Positions 34,205 to 42,070 of a DNA stretch of 64,000 nt are shown here, one piece after another. The translations under genes and the position numbers were made by a program. Position 1 is the first letter of the stretch. Each line of letters begins with the position of its first letter. Origin of the DNA: Candidatus Melainabacteria bacterium. GTDB lineage: Bacteria; Cyanobacteriota; Vampirovibrionia; Obscuribacterales; Obscuribacteraceae. The stretch lies in contig JAFKGK010000004.1 in assembly GCA_017307165.1 (NCBI GenBank), forward strand, positions 1 to 64,000, in the 5' to 3' direction. The notes under the pieces are model-generated. The model worked only from the letters and a program-made list of their open reading frames with translations. It was not told where the DNA came from and did not search any database.

Positions 34205-35448
34205 GCTCTCACCTGTGACTTAGGATTGGCTGGGGCCGCTGGCGCACCTGGCTTTTTCTTGGCGCGCATGGTGCGAGCAAGGGTGAGGTTTTCGGTAAAC
34301 ATTTTGTTCCAGGGAGCCATATTGACCGCGGTCTTAAACTCTTCTTCGGCTTCTTCTAGATAGTTGCGTTTGAGATAGATGACGCCGATGTTGTTGCGCA
34401 CCCAACCATTGTTCGGGTCCATCTTCATACAGGTCTTAAACTCTTTGAGCGCATCGTTGTCGCGGTTTTGACGCATGTAGAGATTGCCCAGATTAAAGTG
34501 CGCGCTGGTCAGATAAAAATTGAGCTCAATCGCCTTGCGATAAGCTTCTTCGGCTCGAGTCCACTCGCCTTCTTTGGCTAGCAATGATCCGAGATTGACA
34601 AAGGCGTCGGTATAATCCGGGCGTTTTTCGGTGATCTCGGTGTAATAATCGATGGCTTCTTTGTTGCGGCCCTGCTTTTGCAAGATATACGCGCCCTGGT
34701 ATTTGGCATCCCAGTTTTCTGGTTGCAATTTGAGGGCCTCATTGACGGACTCCAGAGCTTTTTTGTACAGGCCCTGCTTGGTAAAATCGCGTGCTCTACG
34801 CAAGTGTGGCAAGGGATCGCGCTCACCTACGGGCGCAGCTGGTGCGATCAAGTCTTGCAGTTGAGCCTGGCGCTCTTTCTTGCGGTCTTCTTCGGCCTTG
34901 TCCATGCGCTCGATTTCTTCGAGCTCTTGCGCGGTCTGCTCGTCTTCCATCTCTTCAGTAGTCTTGGGCTTTTCGGTCTTTTTAGGCTCGAGGTCGCCTT
35001 CGGGACCTTTTGCTTTTTTGTCGGTCTCAGGCTCCTCGTCAGGCGATGCTTGAGGCGCAGGGATGGACTTTTTGGTACCAGGCACAGTGGCATTGTTTAC
35101 AGGCAGCTTGGGCGCAGCAGGCTCAGGCTTGTTGGCACCAGGCAAAGGTGGACGCTCGTCTTCTCCGCCGCCAGACTCGGCCGCTTTGGCCTCCTGCTCG
35201 GCTTGCTTTTTGGCGGCCCGCTCGGCTTCTTCTTTTTTAATCGCGTCAGTGGGATTGTAGCCAGCTACTCCTTTTTCGCCTTTTTCCCATTCGGAGCTCT
35301 GCTGCTCTTGTTTCTTTTTAAAGGGGATCCCTGGCATGCCCGGCATCTTGATCGCCTGGGCGGGGGCCGCAAAAATCGTGCAGGTGGCCACTCCAAGACT
35401 CGCTGCGAGCTTGACGGCTGCTTGTTTTGGCAATCTCATATTGCGCAT
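34201..35448 (-). CDS. Secreted TPR protein with charged linker
   Basis: This 415-residue protein has a signal peptide (residues ~8-32), then a long Lys/Glu/Pro-rich disordered segment (~50-200). Clear TPR units fill ~225-390: LYKKALESVNEALKLQPENW, NKEAIDYYTEITEKRPDYTD, EWTRAEEAYRKAIELN and DNDALKEFKTCMKMDPNNGW. TPRs of this sort scaffold envelope complexes. Its 5' end diverges from the thymidylate-kinase-like gene. Confidence 0.88.
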   Translation of the reverse strand: MRNMRLPKQAAVKLAASLGVATCTIFAAPAQAIKMPGMPGIPFKKKQEQQSSEWEKGEKGVAGYNPTDAIKKEEAERAAKKQAEQEAKAAESGGGEDERPPLPGANKPEPAAPKLPVNNATVPGTKKSIPAPQASPDEEPETDKKAKGPEGDLEPKKTEKPKTTEEMEDEQTAQELEEIERMDKAEEDRKKERQAQLQDLIAPAAPVGERDPLPHLRRARDFTKQGLYKKALESVNEALKLQPENWDAKYQGAYILQKQGRNKEAIDYYTEITEKRPDYTDAFVNLGSLLAKEGEWTRAEEAYRKAIELNFYLTSAHFNLGNLYMRQNRDNDALKEFKTCMKMDPNNGWVRNNIGVIYLKRNYLEEAEEEFKTAVNMAPWNKMFTENLTLARTMRAKKKPGAPAAPANPKSQVRA

Positions 35449-35551
35449 TTTCTCCTAAATCATCGCCTGCGCCCTATATAATAGCGAGGTCGCCGACTAA
35501 AACGTGAAATGTTTCACACAAAGTCCCACCAAGAGCACCTATTGCCCAGAT

Positions 35552-36211
35552 ATGCGCCTCAACAAAAAACATGATTTTCCCGGCAAACTGATCGTCGTCG
35601 AAGGCGTCGACGGCTCAGGCAAATCGACCCAGCTCGATCTATTGCGCAACTGGCTCATCTCGCGCGGCCAGAGCGTGATCTTTACAGAGTGGAACAGCTC
35701 CCGCCTGATCAGCAAGACCATCAAGCAGGCCAAGCGTTCCAACTCGCTGATCCCCAATACTTTCAGCCTGCTGCATGCCACTGACTTTGCCGACAGGCTC
35801 GAAAACATCATCATCCCCGCCCTCAAGGCCGGTCTAGTGGTGCTCGCCGACCGTTACTGCTTTACTGCATTTGCCAGAGACGTGGCCAGGGGCGTAGATA
35901 GAGAGTGGGTGAGAAATCTTTATGGTTTTTCGGTGCGCCCCGATGGTGCATTTTATTTTCAAGTGCCCATCGAGGTGTCGCTCGCCCGCATCGCCAATAG
36001 CCGCATGCCTGGCTATTATGAGTCTGGTATGGATATGGGTTTGTCTAGCGACCCGATGCAATCCTTTCAAATCTTTCAGAGTCGCATCATCAATGAGTAC
36101 AACCAGATGGTCGATGAATACGGGTTTTACACCATGCCCGCCACTCAGGCCATACACGAGCAGCAGGTGCTGTTTCGCGAGCACGCCACCAAAATCCTCA
36201 ATCTGACCTGA
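35552..36211 (+). CDS. Thymidylate-kinase-like protein 1
   Basis: This 219-residue P-loop kinase of the TMK family is counted from ATG 35552. The Walker A is EGVDGSGKSTQ, the base/sugar loop DRY lies in LADRYCFTAFARDVARGV, and an LID-like Arg segment follows. It should transfer phosphate between ATP and a nucleoside monophosphate such as dTMP. The C-terminal segment differs from housekeeping Tmk. A paralog follows 11 bases downstream, so the two may form a heterodimer. Confidence 0.85.
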   Translation: MRLNKKHDFPGKLIVVEGVDGSGKSTQLDLLRNWLISRGQSVIFTEWNSSRLISKTIKQAKRSNSLIPNTFSLLHATDFADRLENIIIPALKAGLVVLADRYCFTAFARDVARGVDREWVRNLYGFSVRPDGAFYFQVPIEVSLARIANSRMPGYYESGMDMGLSSDPMQSFQIFQSRIINEYNQMVDEYGFYTMPATQAIHEQQVLFREHATKILNLT

Positions 36212-36222
36212 GCGAGAGCCAC

Positions 36223-36903
36223 ATGCACAATCACGATTATCCCGGCAAACTAGTAGTGATCGAAGGCACCGACGGTGTAGGCAGGTCCACACAGGTGGAA
36301 ATGCTGCAAAATTGGCTGCAGGTAGAGGGGTTTGGCGTCTCCACCACTGCCTGGAAAAGCTCTCAGCTCATCTCCAAAGTGATAGAAAAGGCCAAAGAAA
36401 AAAACGCGCTCAATACCATTACTTTTTCGCTGCTGTATGCGACCGATCTTGCCGATAGGCTGCATTCCACGATTATTCCGGCGCTCAAGGCCGGTCACAT
36501 AGTGCTCGCCGATCGCTATGTCTACACAGCGTTTGCGCGGGATGTGGTGCGTGGCGCCGACAGCACTTGGGTCCGCAAGATCTATGATTTTGCGATCAAG
36601 CCCGATCGTGTGTTTTATCTCAAGATACCTCTAGATCCGCTGCTCCGCCGCATCATCACCACGCGCGGTGGCCTGGACTTTTACGAGTCCGGGCGCGATA
36701 TCGGCATCAGCACAGACCTTTACCAGTCTTTTAAACTCTATCAATCGCAGATCATGTTTGAGTTTGAACGCATGGCCGAAGCCAATCGCTTTATCACTCT
36801 CAATGCAGAAGATCCGGTCGAGGCCATCCAAAAGGTATTGCGTCGCGAATTGGGAACTCTATTGATGGATGAAACACTGAGCGGATCGGTCGTCAGATCT
36901 TGA
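36223..36903 (+). CDS. Thymidylate-kinase-like protein 2, altered P-loop
   Basis: This 226-residue paralog of the preceding protein shares FPGKL/YPGKL, FSLLYATDLADRL, IIPALKAG and LADRYVYTAFARDVVRGA. Its Walker A reads EGTDGVGRSTQ, with Arg replacing the invariant Lys of GK(S/T), so ATP hydrolysis or transfer may be weak. It could be a regulatory subunit of the first protein. It ends 8 bases before the convergent dtd gene end. Confidence 0.82.
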   Translation: MHNHDYPGKLVVIEGTDGVGRSTQVEMLQNWLQVEGFGVSTTAWKSSQLISKVIEKAKEKNALNTITFSLLYATDLADRLHSTIIPALKAGHIVLADRYVYTAFARDVVRGADSTWVRKIYDFAIKPDRVFYLKIPLDPLLRRIITTRGGLDFYESGRDIGISTDLYQSFKLYQSQIMFEFERMAEANRFITLNAEDPVEAIQKVLRRELGTLLMDETLSGSVVRS

Positions 36904-36911
36904 GGCATAGA

Positions 36912-37385
36912 TCAAACAGGTTTGCCGTCGCGTGCCTCTAGCAAAAATGTCACGGGGCCATCGTTAAGTATGCGGACTTTCATATCTGCTCCAAAGACTC
37001 CGGTCTGCACCTTGAGGCCTTTGGCCTTGAGCTGATCCACAAAATGCATATAGAGCCTTTGGCCTTCGTCCGGTCGAGCGGCATTGCTGAAGCCTGGCCT
37101 GCGGCCTTTTTTCCAGTCGCCGAGGAGGGTAAATTGCGATACGACGATGACGTTGCCGCCGGCTTCGGCGAGGGATAGGTTCATCTTGCCGTCGCTATCC
37201 TCAAATATGCGCAATTCGCTGGCTTTGGTTGCCAAGTAAATACTGTCGGATTCGAGGTCGCCTTCCTGGACGCCCAGTAGGATGAGCAATCCGCAGGCGT
37301 GTCCATTGAGGTCGCCAAACTCGCTGACGACGGTGCCATCGACCGTTACGCTTGCGTGGGATGCTCTCTGTAACACTGCCTTCAT
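36912..37385 (-). CDS. dtd: D-aminoacyl-tRNA deacylase
   Basis: Dtd removes D-amino acids from mischarged tRNAs. Counted from ATG 37385 (MKAVLQRASHASV), this is a 157-residue protein with the family motifs VSQFTLLGDWKKGRRPGFSN and the C-terminal GADMKVRILNDGPVTFLLE carrying the NxGPVT loop. The upstream in-frame extension lacks family similarity. Confidence 0.95.
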   Translation of the reverse strand: MKAVLQRASHASVTVDGTVVSEFGDLNGHACGLLILLGVQEGDLESDSIYLATKASELRIFEDSDGKMNLSLAEAGGNVIVVSQFTLLGDWKKGRRPGFSNAARPDEGQRLYMHFVDQLKAKGLKVQTGVFGADMKVRILNDGPVTFLLEARDGKPV

Positions 37386-37495
37386 GATTTGTATTTCCGC
37401 CCGGGTGCCATGTCTTGCCCCATTATCAACGTCATTTAATGGAGAAATGCTGTTTAGGGGTCGCATCATCCTAACATAGCGGTTAGAATAAGCTT

Positions 37496-37572
<77 letters not shown>

Positions 37573-37589
37573 ATTAAAAGCTTGAAGGG

Positions 37590-37620
37590 CCGGCAGTTTC
37601 GAAAGAGGTGCCGGTTTTTT
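37590..37620 (+). terminator. Rho-independent terminator after tRNA
   Basis: Stem ccggca (37590-37595) and tgccgg (37609-37614) with a 13-base loop is followed by six T (37615-37620). It ends the tRNA transcript. Confidence 0.85.
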
Positions 37621-37861
37621 ATTGGGGTAGGGTAAAACGTCGCGCCTAACGCTTTGCCTAGCGAAAATGCGATCAGTTTGGTTGAGTGTGAAGAACCACT
37701 ATCAATGAGATTTGCCTGTCGCTTGCTGATCGCGAAATTATGAACGCGGCGACAACCTCCGGCGCTCTCTTGCCTAACCCATTGCCTAACCCGCGCAATT
37801 CGTGATGCTCAGCGCACGCCTTACCCCTCGCCTTACCCGGCAAAACGATTTCGTCGACCGC

Positions 37862-37931
37862 CACCATATATGGTGCACCTTACGAAGACGACATGAAATC
37901 CCGACAAAATGTCGGCAAAACTGTCGGGATT
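37862..37931. promoter_or_regulatory. Palindromes in the island's first intergenic region
   Basis: Within the ~465 bases between the terminator and the AbiE-like operon lie a perfect 14-base palindrome CACCATATATGGTG (37862-37875) and a perfect 10-base inverted repeat aatcccgaca / tgtcgggatt (37897-37906, 37922-37931) with a third TGTCGG core inside. A near copy of the 14-mer, CACCATATGTGGTG, occurs at 62558-62571. Their roles are unknown: operator, replication or recombination site. Confidence 0.5.
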
Positions 37932-37998
37932 CTGCAAAATCCCATCTCAATGCTGTCTTTACCGACATCCGGCATGCATTTTCCACTAAATACCTATT

Positions 37999-38067
37999 TT
38001 CTCGCGCGAGAATTTACTGCCAAACAGGAAATTTCCTATTAAATACCGTTTTCTCGCGCGAGAAAAC
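37999..38067 (+). promoter_or_regulatory. Twin CTCGCGCGAG operators of the AbiE-like operon
   Basis: Two palindromes share the core TTCTCGCGCGAGAA: 37999-38012, and the longer GTTTTCTCGCGCGAGAAAAC at 38048-38067. Their centres are 52 bases apart, about five helix turns. They lie directly before ATG 38086, next to a TATAAC element. AbiEi antitoxins of known systems bind inverted repeats in their own promoter, so these are probable autoregulation sites. Confidence 0.75.
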
Positions 38068-38085
38068 ATGGTATAACTGGAAATT

Positions 38086-39168
38086 ATGGAAGCAGAGAAA
38101 GACATACTTGAATATGTACAATCCGGCCAGCTAGAGCTGCCGCCGCTCAGATTCACGCCAACAGCTGAATCGATTGAAAGGGCCGACATTAGGCCAGATG
38201 TGCTGGTTCAGACGAACTGGCAAGGAAGGACGTATGCCTTTGTCGGCGAGGTAAAGCGGTACGGTAGCGACAAGTCTGTCAGTGAGGCAGCAGAACAGGC
38301 TCGGAAGTACGCGGAACAGCTGCAAGTCAATCCGCTTGTGATAGTGCCCTGGCTTTCTAATGAGCAGCTTCTTTCTCTTGAACAGAGAAATATCAGTGGC
38401 GTCGATCTATGCGGCAACGGAATTGTACTCGTGCCGGGCGAACTCTTGGTGTTCAGGACCGGGCTGCCTAACAAGTTTCCGACATCCAGGCTAATACGGC
38501 GAGTCTACGAGGGGACGAGTTCTCTCGTTGCGCGTGTCTTTCTGCTGCGCCCGCAATATAACTCTGTTTCCGAAATTTTCGATGAGATAACAGCAAGAGG
38601 CGGAAGCATTACTCTTCCCACCGTTTCCAAGGCGCTGAAGCAGTTGGAAGAGGATGTAGTAATCGAAAAGTCGCAGAAGAGTATCCGCACATTGCAGGCA
38701 GACAAACTATTGGACCGGCTGAAGGCAAACTATGAGCCGCCGAAGCCGCGCGGATTTGTTCGATGTAAGCTAACCACCAAAAATAACGCCAGTATCGGCG
38801 CGATCCTCTTCGAAGCTGCCAAACAGGCGGGTGAGCGAATTGTGCTTTCAGGAGAAAGTTCGGCGAACTTCTATGCAACTATGGCGAAGGAACCGATTGA
38901 CACTTTCTATTGCACCGAGACTACTTCGCTACAGTTGGAAGAATTGAATGTCGAGATGGACGTCTTCAGCAGATTTCCGAACGTCGAACTTAAAAAGTGC
39001 GACGCGGAGATTGTGTACTTCGATATGCGAAACATGAATGGCTACAATGTTGCCTCTCCAATTCAGGCTTACCTTGAGCTAGCGAATTCCGACAAGCGCG
39101 GACAGGAGGTTGCAGAACAGATTCGGAAGAAAATTGTTCAAGATCTTCAGGAGAAATCTGGCGAATGA
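38086..39168 (+). CDS. AbiEi-like antitoxin/regulator with nuclease-like N-terminus
   Basis: This 360-residue protein has two parts. Residues ~1-130 show a PD-(D/E)XK-like pattern (RADIRPDVLV ... FVGEVKRYGS). A winged-helix region (~140-210, with FDEITARGGSITLPTVSKAL) and a C-terminal domain of the AbiEi type follow. It overlaps by 4 bases the nucleotidyltransferase gene, as in type IV AbiE systems, where AbiEi represses the operon and neutralises AbiEii. The nuclease-like N-terminus is not part of the classic antitoxin. Confidence 0.75.
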   Translation: MEAEKDILEYVQSGQLELPPLRFTPTAESIERADIRPDVLVQTNWQGRTYAFVGEVKRYGSDKSVSEAAEQARKYAEQLQVNPLVIVPWLSNEQLLSLEQRNISGVDLCGNGIVLVPGELLVFRTGLPNKFPTSRLIRRVYEGTSSLVARVFLLRPQYNSVSEIFDEITARGGSITLPTVSKALKQLEEDVVIEKSQKSIRTLQADKLLDRLKANYEPPKPRGFVRCKLTTKNNASIGAILFEAAKQAGERIVLSGESSANFYATMAKEPIDTFYCTETTSLQLEELNVEMDVFSRFPNVELKKCDAEIVYFDMRNMNGYNVASPIQAYLELANSDKRGQEVAEQIRKKIVQDLQEKSGE

Positions 39169-40082
39169 GCGACTTAGACCTCTTCAACACCTTTATTGAT
39201 TTGAATGAAAAGCTCTCAGGCAGAGGAATTTCAATAATTTTGGGTGGTGGCTTGGGATTGTATTTAAAGCAGCTCTACTTGATGGAAAACCCCATCAGAA
39301 CACTGATTGATGCGAGCGCATGGCCTCAACCGCGAAGCACATCGGATATTGATGTTTTCTTCCCATTGGAAGTGCTCGTAAGTTTAGACGACATGAAAGC
39401 AGTGCGATCCATAATCGATGAAATGCACTTCGAACCTATCGCGGGCAACGAATATTGGCGCTTCAACTTGCCTCAAAACGAGGTCAAGATAGATCTGTTG
39501 ACCGGTCCGATAGTCGACACGGTGAAAGATCAGTTGAAGAGCGATGCTCGTAGAGCACGACCAAAAGGAGATTTGCAGCTACATGCGCATCCGGTTCCAG
39601 AAGCTTTAGATCTGTCAGACCGTTTGGAACAGGTGGGGCTAGTTGATCTCACGTCGGCGAAGAAACAGTATTCATCAACGGTCAGCATACCCAGTCCATT
39701 CACGTATTTGATGATGAAAGTCACCGCATTTGGTGACCTGCTCGACAATGAGGATAAGAATCTCGGACGCCACCATGCTCTCGATGTGTATCGGATCGTT
39801 GCCATGATGTCTGAAACGCAGTTCGCAGAAACCAAGTCACAGTTTAAGCTGCATTACTCGTCGTCATATTTAGAGCGCGTATGCAGCCTTGTTACAGACT
39901 GTTTCGTAAAAGAAGATGGTATTGGTATTTTGCGCATGAGAGAGCATGCATTCTGGGGGGACAATATGCGACTATCGGACTTCATGGGCGCTTTGAAGGA
40001 AATCATATCGGTGGCCAGATTCAAGGCGATGGAGCAGTTGACCGCAATGGATGAGGATCAGGGCATAGCATTGTCCGACTAA
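39165..40082 (+). CDS. AbiEii-like nucleotidyltransferase toxin
   Basis: This 305-residue protein has the DNA polymerase beta-like nucleotidyltransferase motif: ILGGGLGLYLKQ followed by RSTSDIDVFFPLEV with the metal-binding Asp pair, and EVKIDLLTG. This is the AbiEii/MNT-type layout. Toxins of this family add nucleotides to tRNA ends and stop growth during phage infection. The start overlaps the antitoxin gene (ATGA). A degraded copy of its 3' end lies at 40121-40160. Confidence 0.82.
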   Translation: MSDLDLFNTFIDLNEKLSGRGISIILGGGLGLYLKQLYLMENPIRTLIDASAWPQPRSTSDIDVFFPLEVLVSLDDMKAVRSIIDEMHFEPIAGNEYWRFNLPQNEVKIDLLTGPIVDTVKDQLKSDARRARPKGDLQLHAHPVPEALDLSDRLEQVGLVDLTSAKKQYSSTVSIPSPFTYLMMKVTAFGDLLDNEDKNLGRHHALDVYRIVAMMSETQFAETKSQFKLHYSSSYLERVCSLVTDCFVKEDGIGILRMREHAFWGDNMRLSDFMGALKEIISVARFKAMEQLTAMDEDQGIALSD

Positions 40083-40120
40083 ACAGCCAAGAGGCGCTCC
40101 GTGGGCCATGCCAACGAATT

Positions 40121-40160
40121 AGCACGCATTCTGGGGCGACAACACGCGCCTGCCGACTCC
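40121..40160 (+). pseudogene. Relic of a second AbiEii gene 3' segment
   Basis: The 40 bases starting agcacgcattctggggcgac match 39943-39982 inside the AbiEii-like gene (agcatgcattctggggggac) at roughly four of five positions. No longer homologous frame is seen, so this is only a short relic of a duplicated or replaced copy. Confidence 0.6.
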
Positions 40161-40204
40161 CGCAACTTTCAGACCTGCACTCGGCAATAACGGATTGCTA
40201 GATG

Positions 40205-42070
40205 CTAGACAACAGCTTTGATCGTTGCGAGATAGCGCGAGGGGTCCTGCACCCGAGGATCACCCCACGGCATTATTCTTGATTTCAACGCAGTCAAATA
40301 CAGCAATCGCTTCGAGCGTGTTACTGCAACGAAAGCGCTCCTTTTTTCTTCGTCCAGCGCAGTGCCTTTGGCACGGTAGTCTGGCAACACGCCTTCGACC
40401 ATGGCGACAACAAAAACAATATCAAATTCCATGCCCTTTGCTGAGTGAATCGTCATGATTGCTATGCCGTCAGGATTTGGTGCCTGGGTTGTTCCGAGCG
40501 CGACTTGGGCAAAGAATGATGTGACGCTGTGACTTCCTCCCGGCTGACTCCGAAGGTAATATTCCCAGTGCTTTCGCCACTCCGCAATGTCCTGCATTAC
40601 TAAAATTCTCTGATCATCTTCGAGGCTTGTCGAATATTGCTCAAGGTGGTTCAAGCCTTTTGAAAACTCAAAATTGTCCGGTGTCCAATTTACCGCTCGG
40701 ATGGCTTCCATCACTACGTCGTGGGTTGCGGACGACGATATCGTTGCCATCTGATTCAATAAAGCCATTCCGTTGAGTTCAATTTCGTTCGTTGTTATCA
40801 ATTGATCTGGTGCGGAATTTACTTTCCACTTCCTAATCAGAAGTCCAAGGTGTAAGCGGTCGAGTGGATTAGAAAGGATCCGTAATGCAAGTTCAAATTG
40901 CTCGACGAGATCAGACGCACTGACGTAAGCATCGACTGAGACTTTCTTGTAGTACTCCCAGTTGTGTTCTTTGATACCTTGCTCAATCTTCTCGAATACA
41001 TAGCGATTTCTACCCAAAATCGCAATTTGAGACAAACTGATCGGTCCCTCAACATCAGGGTGTCCCTCGCGTAGCAATTTTTCAATTTGCGCACAAACAA
41101 ATTGAGCCTCCTCGTCCTCATTTGCGCACTCAACGATCTTTACCACCCCAACAATCGGCAACTGTCCTTCGATTGAGTATTCAGGATCGAGACTTTGAGC
41201 GGCTGCGACGATCTTTTTGGATGACCGGAAATTGTCTACCAGTTCCACAGTTTTGGCACCAAATACTTCACGAAATGCGTAGAGATATTTTGGATCAGCG
41301 CCGCAGAAAACATAGATAGCTTGCTTCTCATCGCCGACGACCATGACGTTTTTGTATTCTGTACCGCAGAGCGCCCGAAGGCATTGAAACTGCGCTTCAT
41401 TTAGATCTTGACCCTCATCGACGCAGATATACTTGTATTGACGACGATAAAAATCTGCAATGCTTGGCTTTTCTTGAAATAGTCTATAAGTAAGCAACAA
41501 AAGGTCGTCATAATCTATTGCACCAGCAGCCCGCAATTCGCCGTCATATGCTTCGTACATTGATCGCAGTAAATCATTTTCGACCGCCTCAGCTAGAGTG
41601 AGACTGTTCTTGAGTTCGCTTATTTTGCGCAGCCACGATGCTAATTTCTGATCTCGCTTCTTCGCGTCCGACTCTTCCATCAAGATCCGCAGAAGACGAT
41701 GGTCCTTACGAATACTCGTGAATAGAATTTCTTTCCTGTCGTCAAACGATTCGTATATGTGCGGCAGACTGTTAATGCCAACCGATTTACCTCTATTGGA
41801 AAGAACTTCCATGCAGAAACTATGCAGAGTGCCGACAAAGGCGCGCTGCCTAATATTTGGCACGTCACGAAGTCGCTCGACCATTTCATTTGCTGCTTTA
41901 TTGGTGAAGGTCAGAGCTAAAACTTTGAATTGTTGCCCTTGCGCAAGAAGGCGCCGAACACGTTCAGTAAGGACGCGGGTCTTTCCAGAGCCTGGTCCAG
42001 CAAGCACAAGAATTGCGCCTTCTTCGTGCGCGACGACTTGTTGTTGTGTTGCTGTCAGTTTAATTTCCAT
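40205..42070 (-). CDS. UvrD/Rep-type helicase, Gabija GajB-like
   Basis: This 621-residue SF1A helicase has Walker A LVLAGPGSGKTRVLTERV, the KVLALTFTNKAANEM motif, Walker B ICVDEGQDLNEAQF, GDEKQAIYVFCGA, and a C-terminal IMTIHSAKGMEFDIVFVV and VAVTRSKRLLYLT. ATG 42070 overlaps the upstream OLD-family gene by 11 bases, so both are made together. A stand-alone UvrD-like helicase after an OLD nuclease is the Gabija arrangement, in which GajB senses DNA ends and activates GajA. It is somewhat longer than typical GajB. Confidence 0.85.
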   Translation of the reverse strand: MEIKLTATQQQVVAHEEGAILVLAGPGSGKTRVLTERVRRLLAQGQQFKVLALTFTNKAANEMVERLRDVPNIRQRAFVGTLHSFCMEVLSNRGKSVGINSLPHIYESFDDRKEILFTSIRKDHRLLRILMEESDAKKRDQKLASWLRKISELKNSLTLAEAVENDLLRSMYEAYDGELRAAGAIDYDDLLLLTYRLFQEKPSIADFYRRQYKYICVDEGQDLNEAQFQCLRALCGTEYKNVMVVGDEKQAIYVFCGADPKYLYAFREVFGAKTVELVDNFRSSKKIVAAAQSLDPEYSIEGQLPIVGVVKIVECANEDEEAQFVCAQIEKLLREGHPDVEGPISLSQIAILGRNRYVFEKIEQGIKEHNWEYYKKVSVDAYVSASDLVEQFELALRILSNPLDRLHLGLLIRKWKVNSAPDQLITTNEIELNGMALLNQMATISSSATHDVVMEAIRAVNWTPDNFEFSKGLNHLEQYSTSLEDDQRILVMQDIAEWRKHWEYYLRSQPGGSHSVTSFFAQVALGTTQAPNPDGIAIMTIHSAKGMEFDIVFVVAMVEGVLPDYRAKGTALDEEKRSAFVAVTRSKRLLYLTALKSRIMPWGDPRVQDPSRYLATIKAVV

